Position numbers and translations under genes: made by a program
In this document: positions 48,501-63,500 of the stretch, piece by piece
How positions within the stretch are numbered: the first letter of the stretch is position 1
Layout of the letters: each line of letters starts with the position of its first letter
The notes under the pieces: generated by a model
The model's database searches: none
The model's input: only the letters and a program-made list of their open reading frames with translations
What the model was told of the DNA's origin: nothing
DNA from: Serripes groenlandicus
Lineage: Eukaryota > Mollusca > Bivalvia > Cardiida > Cardiidae
DNA length: 64,000 nt
NCBI GenBank assembly: GCA_031761405.1
Contig: JASEVX010000007.1
Location: 42,362,411-42,426,410 of the forward strand
Reading direction: 5' to 3'

Positions 48501-51500
48501 TTACACTGTAACACAGAGTGAGTACAGTTCTGGTCCTATAAGCTGAAAGATTCTTTCTCGAGTCTTGTAAAAATATATGTGTTTGATTCTTTCACGAGTG
48601 TTGTAAAAATATATATGTTTTAAACTAAACAAGAGGGCCCTAGATCGCTCGACTGAGTTATGCCAACCACAATGTCAATCACAACTAGAAATATCACTGA
48701 AGGTGATGAATACCCCCAGCTGGTGCCTGACAATATACATATGTATGAGAAATTTAAGGGGCCATAACTCATTTAAAAATAATTCCAGTGCAACACGCCA
48801 ACAATATGCACAACTACGCCTAGTATCAATCATTCTTGTGAAGTTATATTGAATTCTGACCAAGGGTTGCTGAGAAATAGTGTTCACAAGAAATGTCCAC
48901 AGACCAACGGACCAACAAACCAACCGACCGACCGACAAGTGTGACTCCTATATAGCCCCCATATACTATGTATCTAGGGGTATAATAACTCATTTTGTGT
49001 TCAGGTAAGCTATTACTAGAGGGTTAACAGAATTTTCCTTCAACTTAGCTGTGTGACCTAGTTTATGACCGGACATGATCTACATTCAAACTTAGCCTAG
49101 ATGTCATCAAGAAGATTATTCTGCAAATGTTTTAACATGCTAAAAATTAAAATAAGGCCTCCAAAGATTTTAAAAGATTTTGCTTCAATTTGACCTTGTT
49201 TCCTAGATTTTGACCTCACATGAACCAGATTTGATGGATATGTATGTTCTGAAGATTTGATGTTAAATGTTGCCTGTAGAGTGTTAAGGCAATTGCTGAC
49301 AACGCGCATTGGAGAGATGACAGACAAAATGTGTTCACTTTGTGCATAGGTGAGCTAAAATCACAAAGACTTCAACACTTTCTGCACAAGCATGACAATT
49401 TAAACTCAGGGCCCTTGTTATAACTCAAGAAGTTTAGCTAAAATTGAAGAAGCACAATGGACATTATACAATGGACACAGAATGATCACAATAGGTCATC
49501 TTGAGCACTTTGCACATAAGATGTTTAGAGAAATCGAGGAATCACATGGTAAGCTGAATCGGCCATCGTGATACAACTAATAAACTGTTAAAAACAGCTT
49601 TAAACTACAATCAATCAATCTTTCTCAGGTGAGCTATCAATCAGGTCAGGTTTTGAATATAAAAAGATTTAACCCTTTCCCTCATACAACAATTCTGCAG
49701 CAGACGACTTTGAACACATTTTGTCAAAAAAATAGAAAATCTCTAAAATTGAATGGATAACCTATCCATGCTAAAAGTGGAAAACATTGTGTCAAAAGGA
49801 GAAATTGCTCGTTTTGAGCAATTTCTTCTTTAGTCACTATGTTTTCAAAAAGCTGCCTGCTGCAGAGGCGTCAGAAAGCGTCTATATGAGGGAAAGGGTT
49901 AATAAGAATACAAAATACACAACTTATCCATAGCTAGATTTAGGCTCCATGTCCCCTGATGCAATAAGTACTTACCTTGGTATGTGAAGTGGCCAGTCTA
50001 ATGACCTTTGGCAATAACCTCAATTTTAATATCATTTTCACCGGAAGATGTGCATTGTGAGTTGATGTTGTTACGCTACCTACACTTGTCTGAAATTGCA
50101 AAATGATAGTCCATAGACAGACTTACCCTTTTTTACAGGATCATGTGTTATGACAAATCTGATGCAAACAACTTTTGATAACATTCTGGCAAAAAAAAAA
50201 AATTATGATGAGCAACTTTTCCTTTTTGTCAGAATGTTTTTCATCTTTAATTTGTAATTATATATTATATTATAGAGATTTTACAAATTTTTCCCCAGAT
50301 GTTTTCAAGTTGTCTGCTGCAGAATTGTTGTATGTGGAAAAGGGTTAAACAATTTCATGATTTGCATGGTAAATACAAGTTATTTTTTTTCAAAACATCT
50401 CAGAAACAAGTGGTCTGAGGAATGTACCACCCCATTAATGTAGAAAAATAACATCTAACATTTTGACATGCTTCGTATCTGTTTCATGTAACATTTCATA
50501 TATAAAAATGCCGTGACTGTATCTTCAAAGATACCAATGATCTAGTAAAATACTAAAAAAAAAATCCAATTTAGCATTTATAGATAATTTCTATATCTTT
50601 TCTTTTTGGATAGATATTTTAAAAATTTTGTCATCCCCGAAAACAGTTACAATCCAATCATGCTTTGCGCTCATGTTATAATGTATTCATTAATATTGTG
50701 ATTATTTTCATTGATAATACAACTTGATATCTCACTGAAATCAAACAAATATCTTCCATTTCATTAATAGTTTTCCAAATAGCCTTTATAAGCATACCAA
50801 TCCTTGTATTGACTTTTATTAACCTTTCACATGAAATGACATATTTTGAAAATATCTGAGGGAAAAAAGGTCCATCTAAAAACATTGTTCGAAAAAGGAG
50901 AATTATTTAGCAGGTTTTCCTTTTCCAAAAATATTGTCACAGGTCATTCGCTCATCTGCTGTAGAACCGGAGAGGGGTCAAAATGTGTCTGTATATAGTG
51001 AATGGTTCTACTCTTTCCCACATACAACAAATCTGCAGCAGACGACTTTGAAAACATCTAGGCAAAATTATCGACAATCTCTGCATTAAAGGGAAAGTCT
51101 AATTATGGAAAAGAGTACAAAACTTTGTGACAAAATGAGATATTGTGCATTATGGGCAATTTATCCTTTTGTCACAATATTTTCAAAAGTCATCTGCTGC
51201 AGAGGTGTCAAAAAGCATCTACATGTGGGAAAGGGTTAAAAAAAGAAAAGAAATGAGAGCATATACCATGTTGAAGATAGCATGTGTAAATCATATTCTA
51301 TTATCATTATTTGACCCCCAAAACCTATGATGTTGGTACTCAAAAGAATCGTCTTCATGAGCCAATTTTTTTGAGAACGAACACCATAGGGCTTAGTTGG
51401 ATAACATTGTGGGGAAAAGACACAAGATCTCTCCATATAATATAAATTTACCTCTGAAAATTCGGATTCACTGTCCTCTGAATAATAAAGCACTTTTCTA

Positions 51501-54500
51501 ACACACTCATAGTTAACTAATGTACATAACGTTTTAAGAGTGGCAATCGCCAAACTTTCCAAGTTATTGGCATAGGTCGCTGTGCTCCGTAATAATATGC
51601 CAAGCGACCCTGCGGGGGATTCCAACGAACTCTCAAAACTTTCCGATGAACTTGAATTACTAATGCCAGATGCAGACCCAATAGTTTCCACACTGGTCTC
51701 CAGCATTTCAATGTAATGTTGTAAGTAGTCTTGTAGCATTGGTAAAAGCATTATTGCACTATCTAAAGTTGATTTTCCTAACGAAGATGAGATTCTTTGG
51801 ACCTTATCAGCCTGCTGATCCGCAGAACTGTCTGAATGTTGACTAAGGTCAAGGTCAAGTAAAGTCATGTGACCACTGCTTCCTGTTTGAGACAGAGTGG
51901 TGTCGGGAGCACTTAGTAAATGTTTCAAACCCTTCATGGCTAAATTAAAATGGTCTGGGTGAACCAGTCTGATCATATTTGCTTCCTTCCCTGACTGATT
52001 TAGCAGCATGTTTACATCGGACAGTCTGAAAATAATATTTTAATCAGACATCAGGACCTTAATAATGTCTTGCGATAGGTCAACATTGACAGCAACAATG
52101 ACTATCAGTTCAATTTAAAAACACCGTTCAGGCAGAATCTCAAAATAGTAGAAAGCATTTCCCACATACAACAAATCCGCAGCAGATGACAACCTGAAAA
52201 ATCTCCATAAAAGATAGCTTAATTGTTAAATAAAAGTACATTGTGGCCAAAAGAGAAATTAATCATCATGAGCAATTTCACCTTCGGCCACAATGTTTTC
52301 AAAAGTCGTCTGCTGCTATTGCATCAAAATACGTCTTCAGATGGGAATGGCTTAAATAAACAGTTTGTTTCCTTGTTAATCAAAATATATTTTCATTCAG
52401 TGAATACCAAAAGGGATATTTTCTCCACAAGAGAGAATGGCTTGTTTAGGGGTTACGAATAGAAATAAATCTTGAGCTTACATCTAAACGAATAATAGTT
52501 TTGGTTGTTTCTTTTCTTTTCATGTATTCCCTTACTGATCGCATATATATGCAGGTTAAAGACATCCGTAACAATGTAAATTATTACTTAATAAATTCAC
52601 TGTTTGAAACAGTAAGTTAATGGATCATAATCCATTGTTATTTTTCGACAAGAGCACTGCAAGCAAACGCCAATGCTCTTCTTCTTTTTTCCAAGTTGAA
52701 CAAGAGCGCCAAATGTCACAAAATACGCCTGTCCTGTTTTTTTGAGACCAAGTATAGCGATGATTGGTTGTACATCAGTCAAACTTATAGAGCAGACACT
52801 GTTAGTACAGTTTTGGCCATTTCGAGGGACATAATTTTATAGTGACTAAGATAATGTTGAAAGTTATCAGTCCTGACCAAGATATTCTGCCCATCAACAT
52901 ATTGTCTAAATTTGGTGATGCTCGTATAAAGGCTTCACAAGATATTTAGCTGACAATACCAATTTTAGGGAATTTCTATAATTAAAGGGATATAACTCTC
53001 TTTCGACTGGAGCAATATGGCTAGTTATCGAACTTGTCCGAGATATTACGCCATTACACATTCTGATCAAATTTGGTGATGATTGGACAAAGGCTTCTAA
53101 AGTTATAGAGCTGACAAGACCAATTTTAGGTAATTTCTATAATTAAAGAGCGATAACTCTCGATTGACTACAGCGATATGGCTAGTTATCGAACTTGTCC
53201 GAGATATTATGCCAATGCACATTCTGACTAAATTTGGTGATGATTGGACAAAGGCTTCTAAAGTCATTGAGCTGACAAGACTAATTTTAGGTAATTTCTA
53301 TAATTAAAGGGCAATAACTCTTGATTCACAAAAGCGATATGGCTAGTTATCGAACTTGTCCGAAATATTATGCCAATACACATTCTGACCATATTTGGTG
53401 ATGATTGGATAAAGGCTTCTGAAGTTATTGAGCTGACAAGACCAATTTTAGGTAAATTTCTATAATTAAAGGGCGATAACTCTTTATTGACTACAGCGAT
53501 ATGGCTAGTTATCGAACTTGTCCGAGATATTATGCCAATACACATTCTGACTAAATTTGGTGATGATTGGACAAAGGCTTCTAAAGTTATTGAGCTGACA
53601 AGACCAATTTTGGGTAATTTCTATAATTAAAGGGCGATAACTCTTGATTGACTAAAGCGATATGGCTAGTTATCACACTTGACCGAGATAATATGCCAAT
53701 ACACATTCTGACCAAATTTGGTGATGATTGGACAAAGGCTTCTAAAGTTATTGAGCTGAAAACATACTGGAAGCCGCCCGCCCTCCCGTACGCCGCAGGT
53801 AAAACTATAATACGATCTGTTTTTTCAAAACGGGCGTATAAAAAGGGGCATTACTGAATAATTTATTAAGTTATGTGACTTGTTATAGACATAGATTTTG
53901 TTCCAAGGATGTGTGTACCAAGTTTCATTTGTAACTGTTTAACGGATATTGAGTTATGAGGTAAGGTTAAAGTTTTTTGACGACGCAGATGACGACGACA
54001 CCAATATTTTTTTTATTCGTCTATAAGACAAGCCAATAATTCAATAATAAGCATGTTATAACAAAAGGCCCATAAAGTCCAGCATTGCTCCACTGCCATA
54101 AAGAAAGATAACTCTACCCTATGATTACAATATATTTTATTATGACCTGAGCAACTGATAGGTCACTAAAGAATTATCAATGTGAAAAGTTTTATAAAAC
54201 AGGTGTTTTCTTCGGAGATCATAACCTAAAATTTACAATATTTTGACCGATGAACATGGCATGAAGGAATATTGTAGAGGATCAACCTAGGAAAATTTCC
54301 ATGAAATAATTTTAAAGTCAGGTCAATGTGTTCCAAGAAAAATATTTTTCATAAATACCATAACAGGTAAAAAGCCACGTTGTGGCCATGTGTTTGACCA
54401 AACAACAAGGCGTAAAGGAATCTGGTAGAACAGGTTGAAAAATCTTGCCTAGTTTTGATAGGTAATAGCAAGAACTATCATGATTATAAGCTATCAAAAA

Positions 54501-57500
54501 GTGATGACTAGAATAATTATTCCTGTTTTTTAAAGGTGATGGCAAGAACCATCATGTCTGGTTTTAATACCGCCTTGGTGGTGAAGTGGTAGCGCGTCCG
54601 CCTCAGGAGATGGAGGTCGTGGGTTCGATCCCCGCCAGGTCATACCAAAGATTTTAAAAATGGTAGTAATGGCTACCCTCCTTGGCGATCAGGGTGAGCA
54701 TTACGACTGACTGGCTGGTGTCAGGATAAATGGACCAGTAGTACTGGTAACTTTCCCAGGAAATGCCAGTATATATATTTTTTTTTTTTGAAAAACACCA
54801 TTCAAGCAATCAATCAATCGGCTTTTAAAAAGTTATAGCAAGAAACATCATGCCTGCTCTTAATGGGCAGTGGCAAGAATCATCTTACCTCCTTTTAATA
54901 GGTGATTGGAAGAATCATCTGACCTCCTTTTAATAGGTGCTACCAAGAATCATCTTACCGCCTTTTAATAGGCGATAACAAAAATTCATCTTACCTCCTT
55001 TTAATAGGCGATAGCAAACTGGTATCTTTGTCTCTATCAAACTGTATATTCTGTAAACTAGAACTGATCCACTGTGTGCTCAACAATCCCACAATACTTC
55101 TGTAATCACTCTGTCCATTCACACATGGTGAGACATCTAGTAGCTTGGAGACGAGTTGACATTCCCTTGATCGTCTCCAAACTTTTGTTTTGAGTTTAAG
55201 TTTGTTCTCGGGTCTTTTTGTTACCACAGCTAAAAAAGAAAATTAGGGACTTTATTTTCTCACCTTAACCCTTTCCCACATACAACAAATTTGCAGCTGT
55301 TTTGAAAACTTTGAGAAAGAAAGTCTTTAGAAATGACATTCTAATTATTGAAAAAAGCATTAAACATAGTGGCAAAATGTGAGATTGCTCGATTTGAGCA
55401 ATTTCTCTTTTTGTCACAATGTTTTCAAAGGTTGTCTGCTGCAAAAGCAGCGATATGCATCTGGGAAAGAGGTTAACCATTAAATTAGTTAATTGATTTC
55501 ATTTATATCACATGTCATGCTTTTGAAATATGATACCGAAAATCTCAATAAACTCGCTTTGCACATAGCCTTATGCTTGTTCACATTTGTACACATTTTT
55601 TCACAATTTGACTTCAGAATATCAGATGATACAAAGAAGATATGATTTGTGACATAGGAGGGTTAAGTAGGACGAAATTCTTACCTGATTTTTGTTGTGA
55701 CATTGAAGTACTTGGTGTCTCTTCAAACAATTTCAGCATTTTTTTTGGAGATCCCTCTGCGGCCATAAATGTTCTTTTTGTAGGAAATCCTGACTTTGTT
55801 GGTTTCTCTGGACTGATGTCCTTAACAACAACTTTTGAAGGTTTCGGACTGGGCTGATTGGGGTAGATCTTGCAAAGATTTGGCAAAAGCATAGTTAATC
55901 ATTCTGACTGGTTAAAACTTCCTTATTTATAGTACATGTAATATGTTATAATAATGATATAGTTGTTGATTTTGAAACTTAACCCTTTCCCTCATATAGG
56001 CGCTTTCTGACGCCTCTGCAGCAGACAGCTTTTTGAAAACAGTGATAGAAGAAGAAATTGCTCAAAACGAGCAATTTCTCCTTTTGCCACAATGTTTTCC
56101 ACTTTAAGTCATAGGTTATCCATTCAATTATAGAGATATTCTATTTTTTGACAAAATATGTTCAAAGTCGTCTGCTGCAGAATTGTCGTATGAGGGAAAG
56201 GGTTAAGAAACATTTATGAATTCTGCAGTATTCAGATGCATAAGTTTGATATTCTTTCATGGATGAAGCAAAGATTGAATTTTTTCTTAAAAATAAATCC
56301 CTGATCTGCTCAACAACTGTATCAAAATAAGACTTATCATTTTTTTAACCATTTCCCACATGTAGGGGTATTTTCACTCATCTAAAGCAGACAACATTTG
56401 AAGATGATGTTGCTAAAGGAGCAATATCCACGCTTTCCTCAATATTTTCAACTCTATTCAATAAACTTAACTTTCATACACAAGAGATATTACATATCTC
56501 ATACATGTTATCTGCTACGGATTTGTCTTAGTCTATGTGGGAGGAGTTAACCCTTTCCCTCATGTAGACGCTTTCTGACGCCTCTGCAGCAGACGGCTTT
56601 TTGAAAACATAGTGACAAAAGAAGAAATTGCTCAAAACGAACAATTTCTCCTTTTGCCACAATGTTTTCCACTTTTAGTCATAGGTTATCCATTCAATTA
56701 TAGAGATTTTTCTATTTTTTGACAAAATGTGTTCAAAGTCGTCTGCTGCAGAATTGCCGTATGAGGGGAAAGGGTTAAGGAAAGTACCTGTGAGGCAGAA
56801 GGAGCTGCTTGAAGACTTGATATTTGTATTTCTAGTTCTTTCACGCGATTACTTAGCTCCCTTTCATCTTGCTCTTTAAACTGTAACTGTGTATGTAACT
56901 TTGTTACATCAGACTGTAAGAATATTAAAACACATGTACGGTTAACCTTTGTATTGTTTACTAATTTTTGCTTTCGATACAAATGACATATTTCAAGTTA
57001 ATCCTTTTCCATATTAAGCAAATCTACAGAAGATAACTTTGAAACAGATACTATTAAATTGAACAAAGAATGTAGATAGAAAATGTTATATACATCCCTG
57101 ATAGAACTGAAAACATTATGACAAAAGTGGCAATTGCACATTATGCCAAAAAGTTTATAACCCTTTTCCTACATACCCGGAGCGCCAAGGACTGACGCCA
57201 TTACTATCGGTTTTAAAGTCTTTGGAATGACTGGGACAGGGATTGAACCAGAGACGGTGTCCTGATGGTATGAAATTATTACATATATTACGTCACAATA
57301 CACATTCGCATCATGAAAGTGCCATAAACAGAGCTAAACTTGTCATAGGCAGATGCCCAGGGGAGATTTAAAAGGTGGCTGCTGAATACAACTTAAACAA
57401 GGAAGAAAATGTTGTTCTAGTAATTCCTCAAGTGGCTGCTTCACAGAAGTGACCACTGACACAAGCTTGACTGTACATGTATAATGTCAGTTAATAGAAA

Positions 57501-60500
57501 TGACGTAAATTGTCATTAATCATATATATGTAATAAATAATGTGTATACCATTGAACTTTTAATAATACGGGTAAACAAATTCCTGTAATATGTCATCAT
57601 TCTATTAGCGTAATGCAAATGATGAATAAATAACCAAAAGGAAAACGACAGAAATGATAGGAAATGGTAGTTTGACTCATAAATGTAGTTCCAGAAATTA
57701 TGGAATCGTTTCTTTTGAAGTACTTTATGAAGGGCAAGTTGATTATTTTTTGTATCCGTCATCATAATTTCATGGATTTAAAATCTTGGCAATATTTTAA
57801 AGTTAAATATCTGCTTAACCTGATGATGATTTTTATTTTCTTTGCTTAGGTCGGTATTCACAAAAGTTAATAAATGTTTACCCGAAATAGGTAGCAACTA
57901 TACTCATATTAAGAGAATTTTTATACCTCTAAACCATTTCCCACATACAACGAATCTGCAGAAGACGACTTTGAAAGCATCTAAACAAAGCTATGGAAAA
58001 TCTCCCTAAACAAAAGAATAGTTAGTGAATAGAGTTAAATCGCGACTCTATAAATGATAGAAAAATTATTGAATAAAGTTAAAAATATTTCTCAATTCGT
58101 CACATTGTTTTCAAAAGTCATCTATAGCAGAGGCTTAAAAAAATGTTTGAATGTGGGAAAATGTTAATGAAAATGTGTGATCAATTGATCATGCACATTA
58201 ATATCCCTCTGGAAAGAATTCTTGTATCAATGAGTTTAAAGCCTTTTCGTTGGAAATGAATTTTGAAAACATTGTGACATGACAAAAGGAGAAATTTTTC
58301 CTTTTACCACAATGTTGTAAACTTTTGTCATTAAATACACCTTCATTTATAAAGATTTTCCATGTTTTTTTCCAAGAGGTTTTAAAGTCGTCTGCTGCAG
58401 ATTTGTTGTATGTAGGAAAGGGTCAAATAGTAAATATACTCTATATAATACTCAATTCATTGTCCATACCTGTAACTGTTTCTCCTTATCTGTTTGCTGT
58501 TTGTTATGCTGGTGTATAAAGTTAACTTTTTCAGTTTTAAGACTGTCTAACTCGCCGCCCTTTTTGACGAGATTGTCCCGCAGTAACTTGTTTTCTCCAT
58601 CCTTGGCGCACAGTTCTTCATTTAATTTTGTGACCTATGGATATTATATACCAAAGGTTAACACATAGTTATTTCCAATACATTTACTGTGATAAATATT
58701 TTCAGCTTTGGTATAACCAAGTAAACCCTTTCCAACATGCAAACAAATTTTGAAGGATCTGCAGTAGATGACCTTTGGAAACCACTGTGGCAAAAGGAGA
58801 AATTGTTCATATTAAGCAATTACCTCATTTTCCAATAAATAATCTTCTCTATTCAATAGATAGAAATTTCGCTTCAATGTTTTCAAAGCCTTCTGCAGCA
58901 GATTTGTTGCATGAGGGAGAAAGGGTTAACAAATTATTACTATAAATTAGGGATGTCAGCTGTTAATCGGGTAACATTAATTTATTTGATTAATCAGTTT
59001 GTAATTCAAGTAAGTACTCGGAAAATAAGATAAAATAAATATGCAGTTGTGTTTCACCTTTTGTTCTTTTCAATTTGTCACACGCAATGGACCAGACCTT
59101 AATTATTCACACCTCGATCGTGATTGTTTACATAACTGTGAAAACGGCCACACTAGATTTTATTGATGACCTTTTGTTTGTTTAATGTAAATCGAATAAT
59201 TGTGGCTGACCTAACAATTAATTAAAGGAAAGTTTGTTTCTTTTAAAAGAACTTTGGTGTCTTATTCAAGGCAAAAATAATATGATAATGACTTATTAAT
59301 AATAATCGGCATTTGTTTTGATAATACAAATAATTGAAATGAATGTGATAAATTTGAATTGTTGTACATTTGTAAATTATTTCCCAACATGATTAGATGA
59401 TTTAAAGAGTGGTCTAAAGTTTTTAACACATTTTCCCCTGAGTTGGTATTTAAAGATATGCAGCTATGCACCTCTTTCATTCAACATAATATAACTCAAA
59501 TAAGGGTCCATTTGCCAAAAAAGATAGATCTGCTAAATATTGCCCGATTTCTTTCTTTATTTTCAAAGACGGTGACCTAAAATAAAATCTACCCTTATCC
59601 TGCTTTGCAACTTACTACATGCATAGGTCTAGTTAAGGGGGGAGTAAACTTGTCTTTTCCAATCAATATCTCTCTTATCTTTCAACCAAACCCTATGGTA
59701 TGGGTACTCAAAAGAATCGTCTCAGTGAAACAATTCTTTTGAGAACCCACAATATACGGTTTAAGTGTAAACAAGAGCACCGCGTACGGCACAGACGCTC
59801 GACTGATAGGGAAAAAAAATAAATAAAAAATGAGCTAAACAAAAAACCTTAACCGGACGACCATGCCGCCGCCACCGCCAATGCCAGGGTCATGACAATA
59901 GCTCTCGTTTTTTTCAAAAGTCGAGCTAAAAAAGGATTTTTCGAACATGACAAATGCCTCTTTTCTAGAGCTCTGTACATGTGTAATACTAAAAACTTTT
60001 TTTACAAGCACTTAACCCTTTCCCTCATACGACAATTCTGCAGCAGACGACTTTGAACATATTTTGTTCTATGACTAAAAGTTGTAAACATTGTGACAAA
60101 AGGAGAAATTGCACGTTCTGTGCAATTTCTTCTTTTGTCACTATGTTTTCAAAACGCCGTCTGCTTTAAAACTTTCCCTCATACGACAATTCTGCAGCAG
60201 ACGACTTTGAACGTATTTTGTCAAAACATAGAAAATCTCCATAATTGAATGGATAACCTATGACAAAAAGTGGAAAACATTGTGGCAAAAGGAGAAATTG
60301 CATGTTTTGTGCAATTTCTTCTTTTGTCACTATGTTTTCAAAAAGCCGTCTGCTGCAGAGGCATCAGAAAGCGTCTATATGAGGGAAAGGGTTAATAAAA
60401 CTGAATATGTCAGATGTGACTAACCTTTGTTTTCATCTGGGTGTATTCCTGCTTCATTCTGTTGATTTCATCTACTGCCAATGGGGTATCAGAGTCAGAA

Positions 60501-63500
60501 CTGGAACCGTTAGATTTAGATGAAGGCCTTCTTACCACACTGACGTGATCCCCTGAAAAGAAAAGTAATCTTACAAGAGCCACATCTTATGAAAACAGAC
60601 TAATTTGACCTAGTGACCTTGTTTTTGAACAGACATAACCAAAATTCAAACATGCTCAAGTTAAAAATGCTGCCTCCCGAGTGTAAACAAGATTTCCACT
60701 CAATTTGGCCTAGTGACCTAGTTTCTGACCCAATATGACCCATAATCGAACTTGACCTACATATCATCAAGACAAACATTTCAATATAAAGTTTCAATAT
60801 ACTCAAGATAAAAATGCAGCCTCCAGAGTGTTAACAAGATTTCCATTCAATTTGACCTAGTGACCTAGTTTTTTAACTCATATGGCTCAGTTTCGAACCT
60901 GTCTAAGATTTGATGGAGAGGAATGTTCTGATATACTTTCATGAAGATCGGATGCAAAATGTAGCCTGTAGAGTGTTAACAATGCAAACGTTGACGATGG
61001 ACGAAAGATCACAACAAAAATGAGAAATTTACACAATATACCTGATGATGATGGGATACTATTAGAGGTGGTTCCAGAATACCCGGACAAAGATCCTGGG
61101 TACGACGAGTTGCTGATTGGATGACGGGCCGAATTATTACTTGAATTGGACGACGACCTGGACAGGCGAGATGTGGCACTGTTGCTATGGCTACCGACAG
61201 AAGATGATGATCTTGATAGATTTGGTTTGAGAAATGTATCAAATGCATCCTCCTCTTCAAAGGTTATGTTACTGATCTGGTGAGATGTGCTTGGTTTACT
61301 TGTTGCTACCTGCAAAATAAAAGATTTAACAAGGGCACCGCAAAGCGGATGCATCCCCTCGCCATATACTAACTGTATACCAAGTTTGGTTAAGATCGGT
61401 TGAAGGATGTTCAGTGTAGAGTGGTCACAAGGTTGTTATGGACGGACGCGGAATAGTCAAAGTCCAATTTTGACCTTGACCTTTAACGTATGACCTTGAA
61501 AATAAATAGACTTCTAGACCTTGCCATATACTAACTGTATACTAAGTTTGGTTAAGATCGTTCAAAGGATGTTCAGTGTAGAGTGGTCACAAGGTTGTTG
61601 ATATGGGAAAATAGTCAAAAGTCCAATTTTGACCTTGACCTTTAACCTTGAAAATAAATAGGCTTCTAGACCTTGCCATATACTAACTGTATAACCAAGT
61701 TTGGTTAAGATCAGTCTAAGGATGTTCAGTGTAAAGTGGTCACAAGGTTGTCACGGACGCGCAGACGAACGGACAGCCCTGTTACTATATCCCACTATAA
61801 CTCCATTCCCACAAACAACAAATCTGCAGTAGACAACTTTGAAAACACATGTACCGGTATGTATTTACATAAAATACAGAAAGATCTCTATTGAATAGAG
61901 TTGAAAACATTATGTCAAAAGAAGAAATTGCTCATCATGAGCAATTTCTCTTTTTGTCATAATGTTTTCAAAAGTCGTCTGCTGCAGTTGCGTCAGAAAA
62001 CTTCAATAACTGAAAACTAACCTAATCTTGATCTTTGTACAAAGACATTATAATCATAACATATTGCTTAATTGGGGCTTAATTCATAAATTTCAAAACG
62101 CCCCTTAACTAGAGCTCTGGTTTAAAGGGATTCACCATAATGGTCCAAAATCGTTATATTTTATACTTATTCTAATTAATCCAAAATACGTCTATATATA
62201 TGTAACGGAATATTGTAGAAGGTTGTACAAGTCTTGTTTTTCATTATTTCATAGGAAATAAGCAGTTAAAAAAATGTTCGCTCCATGTTTTCCTGCTTAA
62301 AAATACCGTGGAATTTCCTCTTGCTCATTTGAATTTGTGGATTCAATTCGACATTCTCTAACACTATCGACTCATTACATTCATGTATGAGTGAGTGTAA
62401 GGAACAACAACTCTGGGAAGGAGATTGTCAATTCGGTTGTAGTGATAACGTGATAAATATACAGCGATATTTTTAGATTTACTGGGTTACTAACCCAGTA
62501 GATTTTACAATGCAAAATAACGAAAAATCTCCGCAATATTAATAGTGTGCATATATTGTAGTACATCAGTCAGCAAATCTCAATGCCTTACATGCAAAAA
62601 CATCAAGGTAATAGCAATTTTTAACAATTCCGCTTTTTTCTCATATGGGATTCAGTCCCTTTAAGGCTAAAATTTATGGATTTTAGAACATGTAATTCAC
62701 ATCTTATCTAGAGTGATTGATTGTTTGGTGTTTAACCCTTTCCCTCATATAGACGCTTTCTGAGGCCTCTGCAGCAGACAGCTTTTTGAAAACATAGTGA
62801 CAAAAGAAGAAATTGCTCAAAACGAGCAATTCCTCCTTTTGCCACAATGTTTTCCACTTTTAGTCATAGGTTATCTATTCAATTAAAGAGATTTTCTATT
62901 TTTTGACAAAATATGTTCAAAGTCGTCTGCTGCAGAAATGTTGTATGAGGGAAAGGGTTAACTCCATTTTTATCCATTTTTCAGTTATACACTGTATCAG
63001 GGCTTTTCCTGGATATGTTACCAGTTCTATTTGTCCATTTATTCAGACACCAACCAGTCAGTTGTAATGCTAACCCCCGCGACCCTGTGTGTCAAGGAGG
63101 GCAGCCATTACAACCACTTTAAAGTCTTTGGTATGCCCTTGACCGGGGATCGAAACATCTTATCTAGAGCTAGGAGATAAATGATTTTAACCCTTTTCCT
63201 CATATAGACGCCTTCTGACGCCTCTGCAGCAGACAGGTTTTTGAAAACATAGTGACAAAAGAAGAAATTGCTCAAAACGAGCAATTTCTCCTTTTGCCAC
63301 AATGTTTTCCATTTTCAGTCATAGGTTATCCATTCAATTATAGAGATTTTCCATTTTTTGACAAAATATGTTCGAAGTCGTCTGCTGCAGAATGGTCGTA
63401 TGAGGGAAAGGGTTAAATACCTGGGAAGCCCTGATTTCTGTGTCAGTAATATCATCCAACTCTGCTGCTGTAAAATCATCGTCCCACTCACTGTCATCAT

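Noticed and set aside
54571..54650. Functional tRNA gene
   Set aside because: A and B boxes are good, but it continues into a SINE body and tail shared with other copies, and the acceptor arms do not pair fully.
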